Source: Heracleum sosnowskyi
Lineage: Eukaryota; Streptophyta; Magnoliopsida; Apiales; Apiaceae
Assembly: GCA_030848705.1 (NCBI GenBank)
Contig: CM061243.1
Coordinates: 116,150,674-116,214,673, forward strand
DNA: 64,000 nt
Direction of reading: 5' to 3'
Positions within the stretch are counted from its first letter, which is position 1. Every line of letters begins with the position of its first letter. The notes under the pieces are model-generated. The model was not told where the DNA came from. It ran no database searches and saw only the letters and a program-made list of their open reading frames with translations. Below are positions 34,006-45,728 of this stretch, piece after piece. Made by a program: the position numbers and the translations under genes.

Positions 34006-35421
34006 CTAAGCGGGCTTGGGCTTGTGCAAATCCTTGACACCTAACAAAGCTCTCATCCTCTCAAACTTCACAGTTGCCAATGCTTTCGTCAAAATATCAG
34101 CTCTTTGTAGGTCCGTGCTAATATGAGTAACGACAATCTCTCCCCGTTCAATACATTCGCGAATAAAATGATAGCGAATGTCTATGTGCTTACTGCGGCC
34201 ATGAAAAACTGGATTTCTCGCCAAATCTATGGCTGATTTATTATCTATATAAAGTATGACCGAACCAACACACTTTCCTGTGATTTGTCCCAGCAAATTC
34301 CTTAACCATATAGCTTGACATGTTGTAGCCGTCGCCGCCATAAACTCAGCCTCGCAGGAGGAGAGTGCTACGCAGCGCTGTTTTTGTGAAACCCATGCCA
34401 CAAGACTCTCGTTCAGATAGAACGCCATGCCTCCCGTACTCCTACGATCATCCATATTACCTGCAAGATCACTATTTGAGAATCCATTCAGAATGTTGTT
34501 GTCGCTGTCCCTTGTGTACACTATCCCGAATTCCAGCATTCCCCTTATGTACCTCAGTATTCGTTTTGCAGCATTCTGGTGCATCACTGTAGGTTTCTCC
34601 ATGTAACGACTGACTATCCCCACCGAATAAGGTATGTCCGGTCTAGTATGCACCAAGTAACGCAGGCCACCAACAATGCTCTTGAACCCAGTAGTATCAA
34701 CAACTTTTCCTCCTTCATCCTTAGTTATAGTTTCCTTCGGATCCATAGGATACTTAGTGGGATTGCATCCCAACATTCCAGCCTTTTCAAACACCTTCTT
34801 AGCATACCCCATTTGTCTTAGTTCGATGTAGTCCTTCCCCTGCTCTACCTTTATCCCCAAGTAGTAAGACAGTTTGCCTAAGTCGCTCATGTCGAAATGG
34901 TTACTCATTTGATCCTTGAATTCAGTGATAATGCTTACATTCGTACCTGTCACCAATAAGTCATCAACATATACTCCTATGATTAGCATTTCTTTTCCAA
35001 ACTTCTTTGTGTAGACAGCGTGTTCATATGGGCATCGAGCGAATCCAAGCTCCTCTAGGCACTTGCTCAATTTTGCATACCAAGCACGAGGTGCTTGGCG
35101 TAAACCGTACAGAGCTTTTATGAGTCGATAGACCAAATGTTCCTTCCCTTTTTCCACAAAACCTTCTGGCTGAGTGACGTAAACCTCTTCCTGAATTTCC
35201 CCGTTTAAGAACGCAGACTTCACATCTAAATGGTGTACTTCCCAAAAGTTTTTCGCTACAAGAGCCAATAGAAGTCTCACTGTTTCTATTCGAGTTACAG
35301 GCGCAAATACTTCATCAAAGTCCCTTCCCTGCTGCTGAACATATCCTTTTGCAACAATACGGGCTTTACATTTTAACACTTCTCCGTTTGCATCTTTCTT
35401 TACCTTGAAAACCCATTTCAA
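34006..35421 (-). pseudogene. Copia1 reverse transcriptase and RNase H, unit 2
   Basis: 471-residue frame equal in length to the unit 1 copy, with four residue differences: Ala/Val in LLLALAAKN, Lys/Asn in QMSKHF, Ala/Pro in PDIAYS and Asp/Asn in GFSDSD. The catalytic YVDDLL is kept. The Asp in the RNase H region changes to Asn (GFSNSD), which may hit an active-site residue. It is preceded by the same in-frame TAA as unit 1. Confidence 0.9.
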
Positions 35422-35448
35422 ACCGATAGCCTTTTTCCCGTCGGGAAG

Positions 35449-36924
35449 TTATGTCAACCTCCTGGTATTGTTTCTTTCAACAACATCAATTTTAGTCTGC
35501 ATTGCTTGCTGCCAACAGTACTCGTTCGCAGCTTTACTATAGCTTGTTGGCTCAATCGTTCCCATCAACATGAGTTTATCGTCGTCCAATTCCATTTCTT
35601 CAGTTTCTTCATAAATCTCTGTCAACTGTTTGTGTCTTCTGGGTGGTTCGTGACTCATCTCAGCTTCAGTACTTTCTGTTGAATCATCATGTGGAGACTG
35701 TTGTGTTGAAGGTGGTGTAACACCTGAGTTAGTATTATCTCCCTCACCCATACTGGACTGTGCAGATAATGGGCTTTGACTTTGAGTACCTTCACTTTCA
35801 GTTTCATCTTCTCTTTCAGTTTCATTGTTGGACACCCCATTATTCAGATTGTATACGCAGAAAGTACTTTGGTGTTCCCCTTCAACTGTATACATTTGCT
35901 TCCAATCCCATCCCTTTTCTTCTTCAAATACCACATCATGACTTACGTACAGCCTTCTGGTTTTTGGTTCATACACCCTATACGCTTTTGTCTCGGGTTC
36001 TTTTCCAAGGTTTACCACCATCCTGCTTCGATCGCCCAACTTTGAGACTTGATTTGCCGCTAACTTCATATGTGCCCTGCAACCGAAAACTCTGATATGC
36101 CCAACGTCGGGCTTTCTCCCACACCATGACTCATACGGCGTCACACCTGATAGAGCTCTAGTGGGCAACCGGTTTAAAATGTATACCGAATGTCTCACTG
36201 CTTCAACCCAGAAACTGGATGGCAAGCCTTTTTCTTTCAAGAAACTCCGTGCCATTTCTACGACAGTGCGATTTCTCCTCTCCACCACGCCGTTTTGTTG
36301 CGGTGAGTATGGAGCTGTGAGTTGTCTAGAAATTCCTGCTGTAGTTTGGGGTGTGATTGGACCACATAAGTCACCGTGAACGATCTCCAATGCTTCCTTA
36401 GCACTATAAGTTGCCTGGCTTGGGAAAGGATTTATTGCTTGCTTAGACATAAGACACCCCTTGCAAACCTCAATTTGACATTTAATTTCAGGCATACCAG
36501 TTACCATTCTTCCCGTCGACATCATTGTTAATGCCTTGAAGTTTACGTGCCCAAGACGGGCGTGCCAGAGCCAGGAGTTCTCTTGGATTTTTGACAACAA
36601 ACAGTCTACACTCCCACTGTCGATAAGTATTTTGTACAGGCGATTTGTCGAACGCTTCACCTTTATTATTAATTTGCCATCTTCTTCATACACCCAAAGA
36701 TAGTCTCCGTTTAGAACAACTCTGTTTCCTTCTTCAGTTAGCTGTCCAAGAGAGATTATATTACTACATAATGCTGGTATATAATATACCTTTGTCAAGA
36801 GTCTGTCTTCTCCATTTTTGCACCTTAGTCGAACTATTCCTCTTCCTTCAATGTGTACCATGGAGCCGTCTCCAAATTTGACCTGTCCCTTAACGCTTTC
36901 ATCCAGCTCATGGAACTTCGACAA
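35449..36924 (-). pseudogene. Copia1 GAG-pre-integrase and damaged integrase, unit 2
   Basis: Counterpart of 15695-17182, with the same ~80-codon deletion of the integrase core (TTAG joined to ISRQLTAPYS). Its upstream side is the 205-bp duplication, which throws the reading frame out of register, so the apparent start at MSKFHELDE is an artefact. Confidence 0.88.
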
Positions 36925-37130
36925 CTCTGTTTCCTTCTTCAGCTAGCTGTCCAAGAGAGATTATATTACTACATAATGCTGGTATATAATATACCTTTGT
37001 CAAGAGTCTGTCTTCTCCATTTTTGCACCTTAGTCGAACTATTCCTCTTCCTTCAATGTGTACCATGGAGCCGTCTCCAAATTTGACCTGTCCCTTAACG
37101 CTTTCATCCAGCTCATGGAACTTCGACAAC
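36721..37130. repeat. 205-bp tandem duplication inside Copia1, unit 2 only
   Basis: Two consecutive copies (36721-36925 and 36926-37130), each running TCTGTTTCCTTCTTCAG... to ...CTTCGACAAC. ACAAC precedes the first copy as well, so a 5-bp microhomology probably guided the event. As 205 is not a multiple of three, the frame breaks. Unit 1 has one copy. Confidence 0.92.
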
Positions 37131-37137
37131 TGGTCTG

Positions 37138-37863
37138 TCATATGTGGTTACTGGCCCCGTTGTCAAGGTACGAAACATTTGAGTCACTTCCGTTTTCTCT
37201 GTTGACTTGATTCAACCTGGGTGTCACTTTATTTTCGTTGATCAATAACACCCTTTCAGTCACCAGCAATGCGGGCTCGTCATCCTGGATTTGTGTCAAA
37301 TTTACCTCCTCCTTCTGTTCACGCTTTGACTTTTTACACTCTGCAGCATAATGACCATAACCAAGGCAGTTAAAGCATCGTACCTTACTCTTCTCTCGTG
37401 TTCCTCGAACAGTTTCTTTGTTGCTTCTCCATTTCTGGTTTGTACTTCCCTCTGTTCCATTTTTCCCACTCCGTTTTAGCCACTCCTCTCTCCTGAGTAG
37501 CAGCTTTGAGTCATCTTTTTCTCGTTTAGACCACTCTTCAGCCGTTAGCATCAATTGTCCACCCCCAGTCTCGCTCTGTCCTCTGAGACGCTCCTCGTGA
37601 GCCTTGAGGGATCCAACCGTTTCTTCTACGGTCATGGACTCTAAATCTCCAAATTGCTCGATAGCGGAGGCAATCTGAAGAAATTTACTCGGTACTGCCC
37701 GTAACAGTTTCTTCACTACATAGGCCTCCTTGATTTCTTCACCGAGAGCTCGAATGGTTGTTACCAGTCCGTTGAGCTTCATACAGAAATCGTCAAGCGC
37801 TTCTGTTTTCTTCATGTTTAAAGACTCAAACTCAGACTTGAGAGTTTGTATCTGTTTCCTCAA
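37138..37863 (-). pseudogene. Copia1 gag C-terminal half and protease start, unit 2
   Basis: One open frame of 241 codons, from QTLKSEFESL through the CCHC knuckle CFNCLGYGHYAAEC to the protease SYLDNGASNH. It then ends at the same ATA-TGA frame error as unit 1. It shows the state of this region before the TAG at 17644 arose in unit 1. Confidence 0.87.
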
Positions 37864-38023
37864 TTTCTATGCATTTAAATCTATGAATACATCATAATTT
37901 TATGTTTTTATGTGACCCTTTTGCTTTTGCATTTACTTGTTTTGAGTATTTTTTGTTTTGTATAGAAATTTGATGTTTAAATGTTTATGTGAATAAAAGA
38001 TTGTATTATTTGTGTAAATTTAG

Positions 38024-38145
38024 GTCACCAGTTGAGATGAGCTTTGCTTTGGAATCGGTGCTTCCGTTTCATACTGCTACTGCTTCGACATTGCTCACTT
38101 CCCTGCTTTCGGTCTCTCCTCGTACTTTTGGTTCGACTCTTGAAG
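38024..38145 (+). pseudogene. Captured NFD6-like exon, unit 2
   Basis: As 18065-18186, with TTTGGTTCGACT in place of TTTGGTTGGACT, which changes Trp to Ser. The splice-site bases are kept. Confidence 0.58.
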
Positions 38146-38849
38146 GTATGCTTTCCTATTTTATCGTATTCTTTAAGAATTTTAATTTATCAGTTTATTT
38201 GCTTTAGTGTTTGAATTTAATTTTATGTTATGGCTCCCGGAAAATGTTTGAATTGGTAAATTAAGTGTGTTTTGGGATGAAATAATGTATATTGTGGATG
38301 ATTATTTTTTCGTAATGTACTTGCATTTGAAATTTTGTTTTCTGAGTATTTTGTGGGTTTATTGTTCCAGCATTGTGTTAACAAATTGACGCTATAATTT
38401 GGTAATTATAATGTGTATTAAGTGGGCTTTCTTTGTGAAGTAATATGTTGATTTCCGATTTAGTATCATCTAATAAGAAGTCAAAGAGGAATGTGAAATG
38501 AGTTTTTCTTTTGTCTAATATAGGGTATAGTTATTTCTAAAACTATCTGTTATTATTCTTAAGGTTATAAACCAAAGTCAAAGATTCTGAGTTTGTGCTG
38601 TTAACAACCTGTTTAATGAGCACATAGTAACTCATGATCCTTGTGTTCTTTGACTTTTATCAGATTTATAGCTTGGGCATGATAGCACCTCTGGTAAACA
38701 ACAATTAAGGTCAATTCCAACTTTTGTAATATGCCCTCTATATTCATTGTCCAATATTGCAAACACTAATATGGAAATCCAATATATACTACTGTTATTT
38801 CCATGATTTTTATTTTTGCGTTTCCTCTAATATTAGGTAAGTTTTTTTA

Positions 38850-38935
38850 GATGGCCGAGGAGTAGAAGCGTTGGTCCCCTTCGGCTCAAGAGCATGGAGG
38901 TTCGAGTCCTCTTCAAGGCATAATATTGAGAATGC
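38850..38935 (+). pseudogene. tRNA-Leu-like remnant, unit 2
   Basis: Same sequence as 18891-18976, with the plastid-like 3' half and no pairing 5' acceptor strand. Confidence 0.48.
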
Positions 38936-39250
38936 CATATTTACTACTAACCTACAATGAACAAGCCCGTTTTTATCTTCGTCGGGTTTGACTTTCACCA
39001 TAGTTTTAATTGGTTTAGAGACACAAAATGTTTGGGTAATGCTTCAGGTATGACACAGTAACCAAATCACCTTTTTATTTTGTCACCGATAGTACATTTT
39101 GCTACCATTAGAAATTTAAAGAGTTCCTATATGCATATTGTCAACATCTGTGTAAGTTCAAAAGTTTCTACATAAGCATATGAAACATAAACACTGATTT
39201 ATAATGCATTCTAAAGTAGTATTCTTTTTCTTTTAATTATATGATTGCAG

Positions 39251-39663
39251 GTTTGGCTGTAATTACGGTCATGTTGGTGACAACATGCTTAATGTCGCTT
39301 GTTATTGTGTTGTGTTGGCACCGAAGCGTGTTTCTTGCAATTTGCTTCGTAGTCTTCTTTGGAATAATTGAAGCCCTGTACTTCTCTGATTCTCTCAATA
39401 AATTTCTTGAAGGAGCTTGGGTTCATATTGCCCTTGCACTTATCTTCGTGGTAATCATGTATGTCTCGCATTTTGGCACCCTAAAAAAGCACGAGTTTGA
39501 TTTCCAAAACAAGGTCTCTGTTGACTGGTTGCTTAGCTTGAGTCCTAGCCTTGACATAGTACGAGTCTGTGGCATTGGTCTTATTCACACTGAACTGGTG
39601 TCAGGAATCCCATCAATTTTCTCCCACTTGTGTCAGGAATCCCAGCAATCCCATTTGTGGTGA
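39251..39663 (+). pseudogene. Captured HAK/KUP/KT potassium transporter exon, unit 2
   Basis: As 19292-19704, with a single residue difference (VRVRG to VRVCG). The acceptor TGATTGCAG and the premature end after the duplicated GTGTCAGGAATCCCA are the same. It is a fragment and cannot make a transporter. Confidence 0.85.
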
Positions 39664-40486
39664 AAGTCAAGCCCGATGAAGACTGTGATGTGAGTTTTAT
39701 GTCGTGTAGTGGTGTCCCTAGAGGCGGTCTAATTAATAGTTGAGTCTTAATGTTTATGAATTTTAGTTGGCTTGTGGACGTTTGTAACATGATCTAAGTT
39801 TGGTAGGATGATTTAAATTAATTTATGTTGGTGAGTATGGATTTATGACAATATTTATGTAAATTTGATATTTTTATATTTGGATTCGTTTAATTGTGTG
39901 GATGCTTGTTAGAAACTTTTAGGTTTGATTGTGGTGTTGAATTGTATGTAGATTGGGATGATTTGAGATTTAATTTGGAAGCCGAAAATGGCAGGAATGA
40001 TTTGGGATTTAATTTGGAAGCCAAAAATGGCTGGAACCTGTCCAACTTATGATGAATTTTGGGTAACTTCCGACGGGTGTTCATCTTTTTTATATTAATT
40101 TTTAGTCTTTTCACGAATAAAATATTGGTAGTAGGTGGGCCTCATTCTTTAACTTCCAACAGATTTTCCGTCGTAAAATATAAATTTATGATAATAAATT
40201 TCGTCGTAAGTTCATTTATTACTTTTTTGAAAATGGTGGATCCCACGATGGAACTTAAGACGAAAATGTATACTTGTGACGGAAATTATACTTATGACGA
40301 AAATTATACTTGTGACGAAAGTGATACTTATGACGAAAGACATACTTGTGACGAGAATGATATTTGTGACGAAAATCCGAGCTTAAGACTTGAGCAAAAA
40401 TGACGAATTTTTTCCGTCGTAATTGGACCAATTACGACGATTTCAGTGTAAAATTTCTGTCGTAATTGTCCTGATTTGTTGTAGTG

Positions 40487-41330
40487 ATTGTAACAAACAA
40501 TGAATAATAATTCTGCTATTTAATTGATTATTGAAGCGGGGCATTTACTGATAGCTAGTTCTTTATAAATTATAATTTATAGGTAATAATAATAATAAAA
40601 AGAAGGGAATAGTGGGAAGTCCAAATATTTCGTGAAATTTTCATTTAGCGGGCTTGCAATAGTGGGCTCGGAAACGTTGTCTTTTTTACAAAGTATTAAG
40701 GCCTTGGCTTCTCTTTCTGGCCCACTTCTACACTTCCCCTTTAGGCCGCTTGTAAATCGCAGTTCAACAATAGATTAGAGTTTATCAAGATCTATACATA
40801 TCTAATTTTGTACTATCTAAATATCAACTTTCTATATTCAAATTCGTACTATATCTATATCGAGGTTAGGATTTCACGCCTTACTTTCATTTTCCGATTA
40901 GGATTTTTTGAGGACACCCTCTCTTTTTAATTAGTTATTAATCTCGTCTCTCTGTGTGTAGATATATATTAGTTAGTCATTTTATACTATCATCTCTGTT
41001 TTCCCTTATGTTTTACCCCTTTTTTGTGTATTTTTGGGTATTTTTTGTATATATTTCTCTGTTATGTGTATATGTTAAAGGTTGTGTGGACTCTAAAATC
41101 ATTAAAAACGTACTTCTGCAACAACATACGGCCCCAAACAGTGTTATGCAGCCTAGTAGCCCAATAACAAGAATTTTCTTCTATTTTCACTCCAAAATAG
41201 ATATTTTTGCTCCAAATCCTTCCAAGTTACCAATCTTTTATTTCCTACAATAAAACATCAAAATCTATTAAATAAAAATCCAAATCAATGCAAAATACAA
41301 TAAATATGATGATAAAATCTTCTAAAATAT
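40487..41330. other. Spacer between CACTA elements, unit 2
   Basis: Counterpart of 20528-21371; no gene seen. Small differences near 41010 change the length of chance frames only. Confidence 0.4.
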
Positions 41331-42561
41331 CGACTAGCGAAAAAAAATCGGTCGCAATTATAAAGTTAAGATAAACAGATGGTACAAGTCGATCGGTATT
41401 AGTCATGTAACGACTGAAAGTAAAACAGGGCCCTACTTTGAACTTTAACCGTTGACGAGGCGTCCATGTCAGTTTTTTACCGAACGGTTCTACGATCGAA
41501 AAGTCGGTCGATAAAAGGATTTAGTTTACAACGACCGATATTTACGACCGTAAGTAAAAATTCAAAATAGCGACCCTTAAATTCAAAATCAAAATAGCGG
41601 ACGAACGGTCGGTACGGTATGCTCCAAATGCTTGCAAAAAATTCAAAATTCTGGACCCTTAAACTGACCGCTCTGAAAAAATAGTGATTTTTTTTACCAT
41701 TTGAAAACCCAGAATAACGACTGTCCCAAACAGTTACGACCGGGCCTAAGGAGATTCCGATCATGCTCATAAAAAGACGGTAGGTATAGTCCTGTCGGTC
41801 ACATCTGCAAAGAACACCGACGGATACGTTCGGCATGTAACAACAACATATATTTTCGTCATTATAACCTAGTTACGACTGGCGCACTTCCTATTGTAGT
41901 CATTGATGTTGGTAGAAGCCCGTAGTTACTAACAAAACGTGTTTATCACATTTGAAATAACACTGACAGAGAGGGTTGTTACTTAACAGTGAACGAAGGG
42001 TTGGCCATTATTAAGTAGTTACAACCATCTCCGTTGGTAGTAATAAACCCACATTAGATGGTCCTTAGTTGATGATGTGGCAGTGACACCTCATCTGGAC
42101 CCCACACACATCATATATCAACCTGTCAACTTATAATGGGTCCCGAGGTAGTAATAAACCCATATTAGATGGTCCCTAGTTGATGATGTGGCAGTGACAC
42201 CTCATCTGGACCCCACACACATCATATATCAACCTGTCAACTTATAATGGGTCCCGAGGTAGTAATAAACCCACATTAGATGGTCCCTAGTTGATGATGT
42301 GGCAGTGACACCTCATATGGACCCCACACACACGTCATATATCCACCTGTCAACTTATAATGGGTCCCGACCCATCAGCTGGACCGTTTCATGTTATGTT
42401 GACTAAGTTTTCCATCAGTCAATGTCAATATCGACCAGGAAAACCAAATAGCGGCCAGGTTTAATACGACTAAAGGAAATCGATCGGTGTTTGTTATATT
42501 GACCAATTTCGGGCTTATAACGACCGATTTTGTAGTCATAAAAAGCCTATTTCTTGTAGTG
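41331..42561. mobile_element. Short non-autonomous CACTA element, unit 2
   Basis: Copy of 21372-22602, with the decayed left end CGACTAGCG, the right end TTTCTTGTAGTG and TAT on both sides. Contains the 111-bp triplet. Confidence 0.72.
42036..42369. repeat. Three 111-bp tandem repeats, unit 2
   Basis: Same array as 22077-22410. The second copy has CCATATTAG where unit 1 has CCACATTAG. Confidence 0.88.
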
Positions 42562-42564
42562 TAT

Positions 42565-43161
42565 AGCCAATTATTTTCTAGTACTATCAAGCTTATAATA
42601 AATTAAATAAGGTATGAGCCGAATTAGCTTGGTTAAATGAATAGTATCATTTGTGTGGCTTCATAATATTACACATCAACAATAAAGACAAGTGAAATTA
42701 AACAAGCCTAACTAAAGCAGTGTTCTTAAAAATGGAAATCATTAGTCGGTAGAGGTATTAATCGAGTAATTGGTGATTAATGAGATTGATTAATCGGATC
42801 ATTAATCGGAGAGTGTCATTGCTCAATATATTTGGGTCTTATACAGATATTCTTCAACTAAATGTGTTCTCGAATTTTTTTTTCCTTTGGCAACATGATG
42901 AGTTTCCTTTTTTCAATGTTTTTTGACCTTTTATAAAAGGCATCCTCAGATCCATTTGATTTCACTCAAGGGTACATCAATAACAATATTTTCTTACTCA
43001 AGAGAATCCACTTCTGCATATTGGAAATCACCTGTTGTTGTTTACCATGGATATCTTAAGACAAACACGGAAGCACGGACAATATATTACCCTTATCATT
43101 TAGCTTTCCCCTAAACATTATGCTCAAAGCACTCTATTTTTCAAAGCTTTATTTACTAATA
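42565..43161. other. AT-rich spacer, unit 2
   Basis: Counterpart of 22606-23202; no gene recognised. Confidence 0.4.
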
Positions 43162-43325
43162 CTAGATTATAACCCGCACGCACCTAGTTAATTTAATTTT
43201 AAAAATTTAAATTATTTATATAATATAAATAAGGTACCAAGGTTATAATAAAAAAATTAGAATTACAATACAAATTTTAGATGGCCAAGAATGTAAATAG
43301 TTATTTAGTTTGCTTATAACAATAT
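43162..43325 (-). mobile_element. Mini-Helitron remnant, unit 2
   Basis: Copy of 23203-23366, with the TACTAGATTATAACCCGCACG end on the left. Confidence 0.5.
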
Positions 43326-44969
43326 AATACTATTTACCCACGTTTTATAGTTCAAATTCTGTATTGATGAGATATACAGTAAAATCTCGATAATTAAATA
43401 TTTGATGAATTAATAATATTTTCGTTCCCGACTTGGGTCAATATGATAAATTAAAATTATTTCTACATGCCTAAGATAATAGACTTTGAAAAAGTTATGA
43501 AGGTCCACTAAAAATATAAAATAATAGTTCATTAACTATTATGATCTTTTATACATTACACATAATTCTTGTACACTCTTTAGTTAACTTTGCTAAATTA
43601 TATTAAGTGCTTAATTTTTGCTACATGAATCAATTAATGAATATGTGTACACTCTTGATTTATGTGCAAATTATTTCAGACCAAATTACCCCTTTCAAAT
43701 ATAGAAATAGTTCTTTCAAAAAAATCTAGAAATATTTTTAAGTTGAAGATGTGCACGAGAATGTTTTGGTCTAAATCTCAAGGTTGTGCACGTATAAATC
43801 AAATCAAGGGTTTGCACCTCACTTAATTAAATATTTTTTGGTACATGAATCTACTAATTTTAATAATTTTAATAAATGTATCAATACATATTTGAATTAT
43901 TGTGTGTTAGTTTTTAGCTTGCTATGCCAAACACTTCCTAGAAAATAAAATATAGATATTGAATACATTGTAATGTATTTAGGAGTTACAAATAAGAGAA
44001 TTGATTATGTAAATATTATTGTGTAAGTTACATATATTACATAATGACATTGATTAGAAATTTAATAGGCAGTAATTATTTGGGGTGGAGAGAATATATG
44101 GCATTGCCTACAAATTCTGGATTACTCCATTAGAATAAGCACTCAAAAAAAAAAACTAGAAGAAAAGAGTACTTGATCAATACATGATCGGAACCCCAAA
44201 TTAACATTCTTTTTCCATACACATTTATGTTATTAATATTATTATAATACTACAGTGGCATCAGAGCTTTTGATTAAAGTTTCTTAGCTAGATATTTTCT
44301 TCTACTCTTGTCTATGTGTTACAGTCCCCTGTTATTGGCTTGCCCCGCTCTTATCTTGTTCCTTTAAGTGTTTTTTTTCCTTTCCCACATATGTAGTACT
44401 TTTCTTGAAATCTTGTATACCTTACTTTGTTATCTTACCATATTGCATGTGGGTGACCTGTAATTTTACTTATAGCATGCTAGAGTAGATTGCTAGTATC
44501 TTAGTAAAGTATTAATATTCATATATCTTTTCTTTTTGGTTGAATTCATTGTTAGTATAGCCTTGTTTTTTTCATCAATCTAGATAATCTTGTATGCCAT
44601 TGATATGGTTGCTAATGGTAGGATTATATAAATTCTGTTAAACTAAAACCAATATAATGTCTGAAACAAACGGACTTGCTTTTATTAATTCCTGAATGGT
44701 TTACAAACTGAGAGAGATGTTTTGAAATGCTAACACAAACTGAATACTTAAACAAATTCTGCACTACGTTAGTAGCTAAAACCCAGGGATGTGCATCTGG
44801 TTTTTCTCCACTCTTTATTCACCAGACTCCAACTAAAACTCCAACGCTGTGGACCTATTCTTATTCCTACATTTTCTCCACAGTAAAGACTAGAAAACAA
44901 ATAAAACAAATAAGCCCATTTAGATTAAGCCCAACATACTCCCCCTTAATCTAAATTAGTGAAGCTCTT

Positions 44970-45728
44970 TTACCCCAGCAAACTCCTCATTTTCTCAAAC
45001 TTCACAGCTGACAAAGCCTTGGTCAGAATATCCGCACGCTGTTCATTTGTGCTCACATGTTTAATAATAATCAAACCTTGCTCCACGCATTCACGAATAA
45101 AATGATAACGGACGTCTATATGTTTGCTTCTACCATGGAAGACAGGATTCTTTGCAAGATCCACAACTGATCTATTATCTATGTACAAAGTTACTGGTCC
45201 TGCCTTGACATCCGAAATCTGACTAAGAACACGCTGAAGCCAAATGCCTTGACATGCAGCAGCCGTAGCTGCCATGAATTCAGCTTCGCAAGAAGATAAG
45301 GCGACACATCTTTGTTTCTGAGAAATCCAAGTAATGAGACTATCATTTAAGTAGAACGCCATTCCTCCAGTACTCTTGCGATCATCCAAACTCCCAGCTA
45401 AATCACTATCTGAATATCCGGCTAACAAATAATTTCCTTTGCCAGCCTTGTACACCAGACCAAAATTCAGAGTTCCTTTGACGTAGCGTAGTATGCGTTT
45501 AGTTGCTAAAAGATGCAACAATGTTGGTCGTTCCATATATCTGCTAACTACTCCGACTGCGTAAGCTATATCTGGCCTGGTGTGCACCAAGTAGCGTAAG
45601 CTTCCCACAATAGACTTGAATTCTGTTGGGTTCACTGGTTCACCTCGTTCATCTTTATCTAACTGCAACTTATGCTCCATTGGAAATTTAACAGGATTGC
45701 AGTCGATCATCCCGGCTTTTTCCAGCAT
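44970..45728 (-). pseudogene. Copia2 RNase H portion, out of frame
   Basis: Continues the polyprotein in another frame after the one-base loss near 45731. It has YSDSDLAGS, RKSTGGMAFYLN, SCEAEFMAA and RSKHIDVRYH, the copia RNase H pattern. A second one-base loss (TTTTACCCCAGC, where the 24996 copy has five C) ends it at LLG in place of LLGVKELH. Confidence 0.9.

Larger units (their letters stand above)
33708..37863 (-). mobile_element. Copia1, unit 2: 5'-truncated copia element
   Basis: Same architecture and same truncation point as the unit 1 copy (LTR 33708-33992, preceded by ATTGA). It differs by a 205-bp tandem duplication within the protease/GAG-pre-integrase region and by an unbroken gag frame. 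Confidence 0.9.
37864..40486. mobile_element. CACTA-family element with NFD6-like and KUP exons, unit 2
   Basis: Copy of 17905-20527. Right end CTGATTTGTTGTAGTG at 40471-40486; left end missing, with the same junction to Copia1 (37863/37864). Confidence 0.78.
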
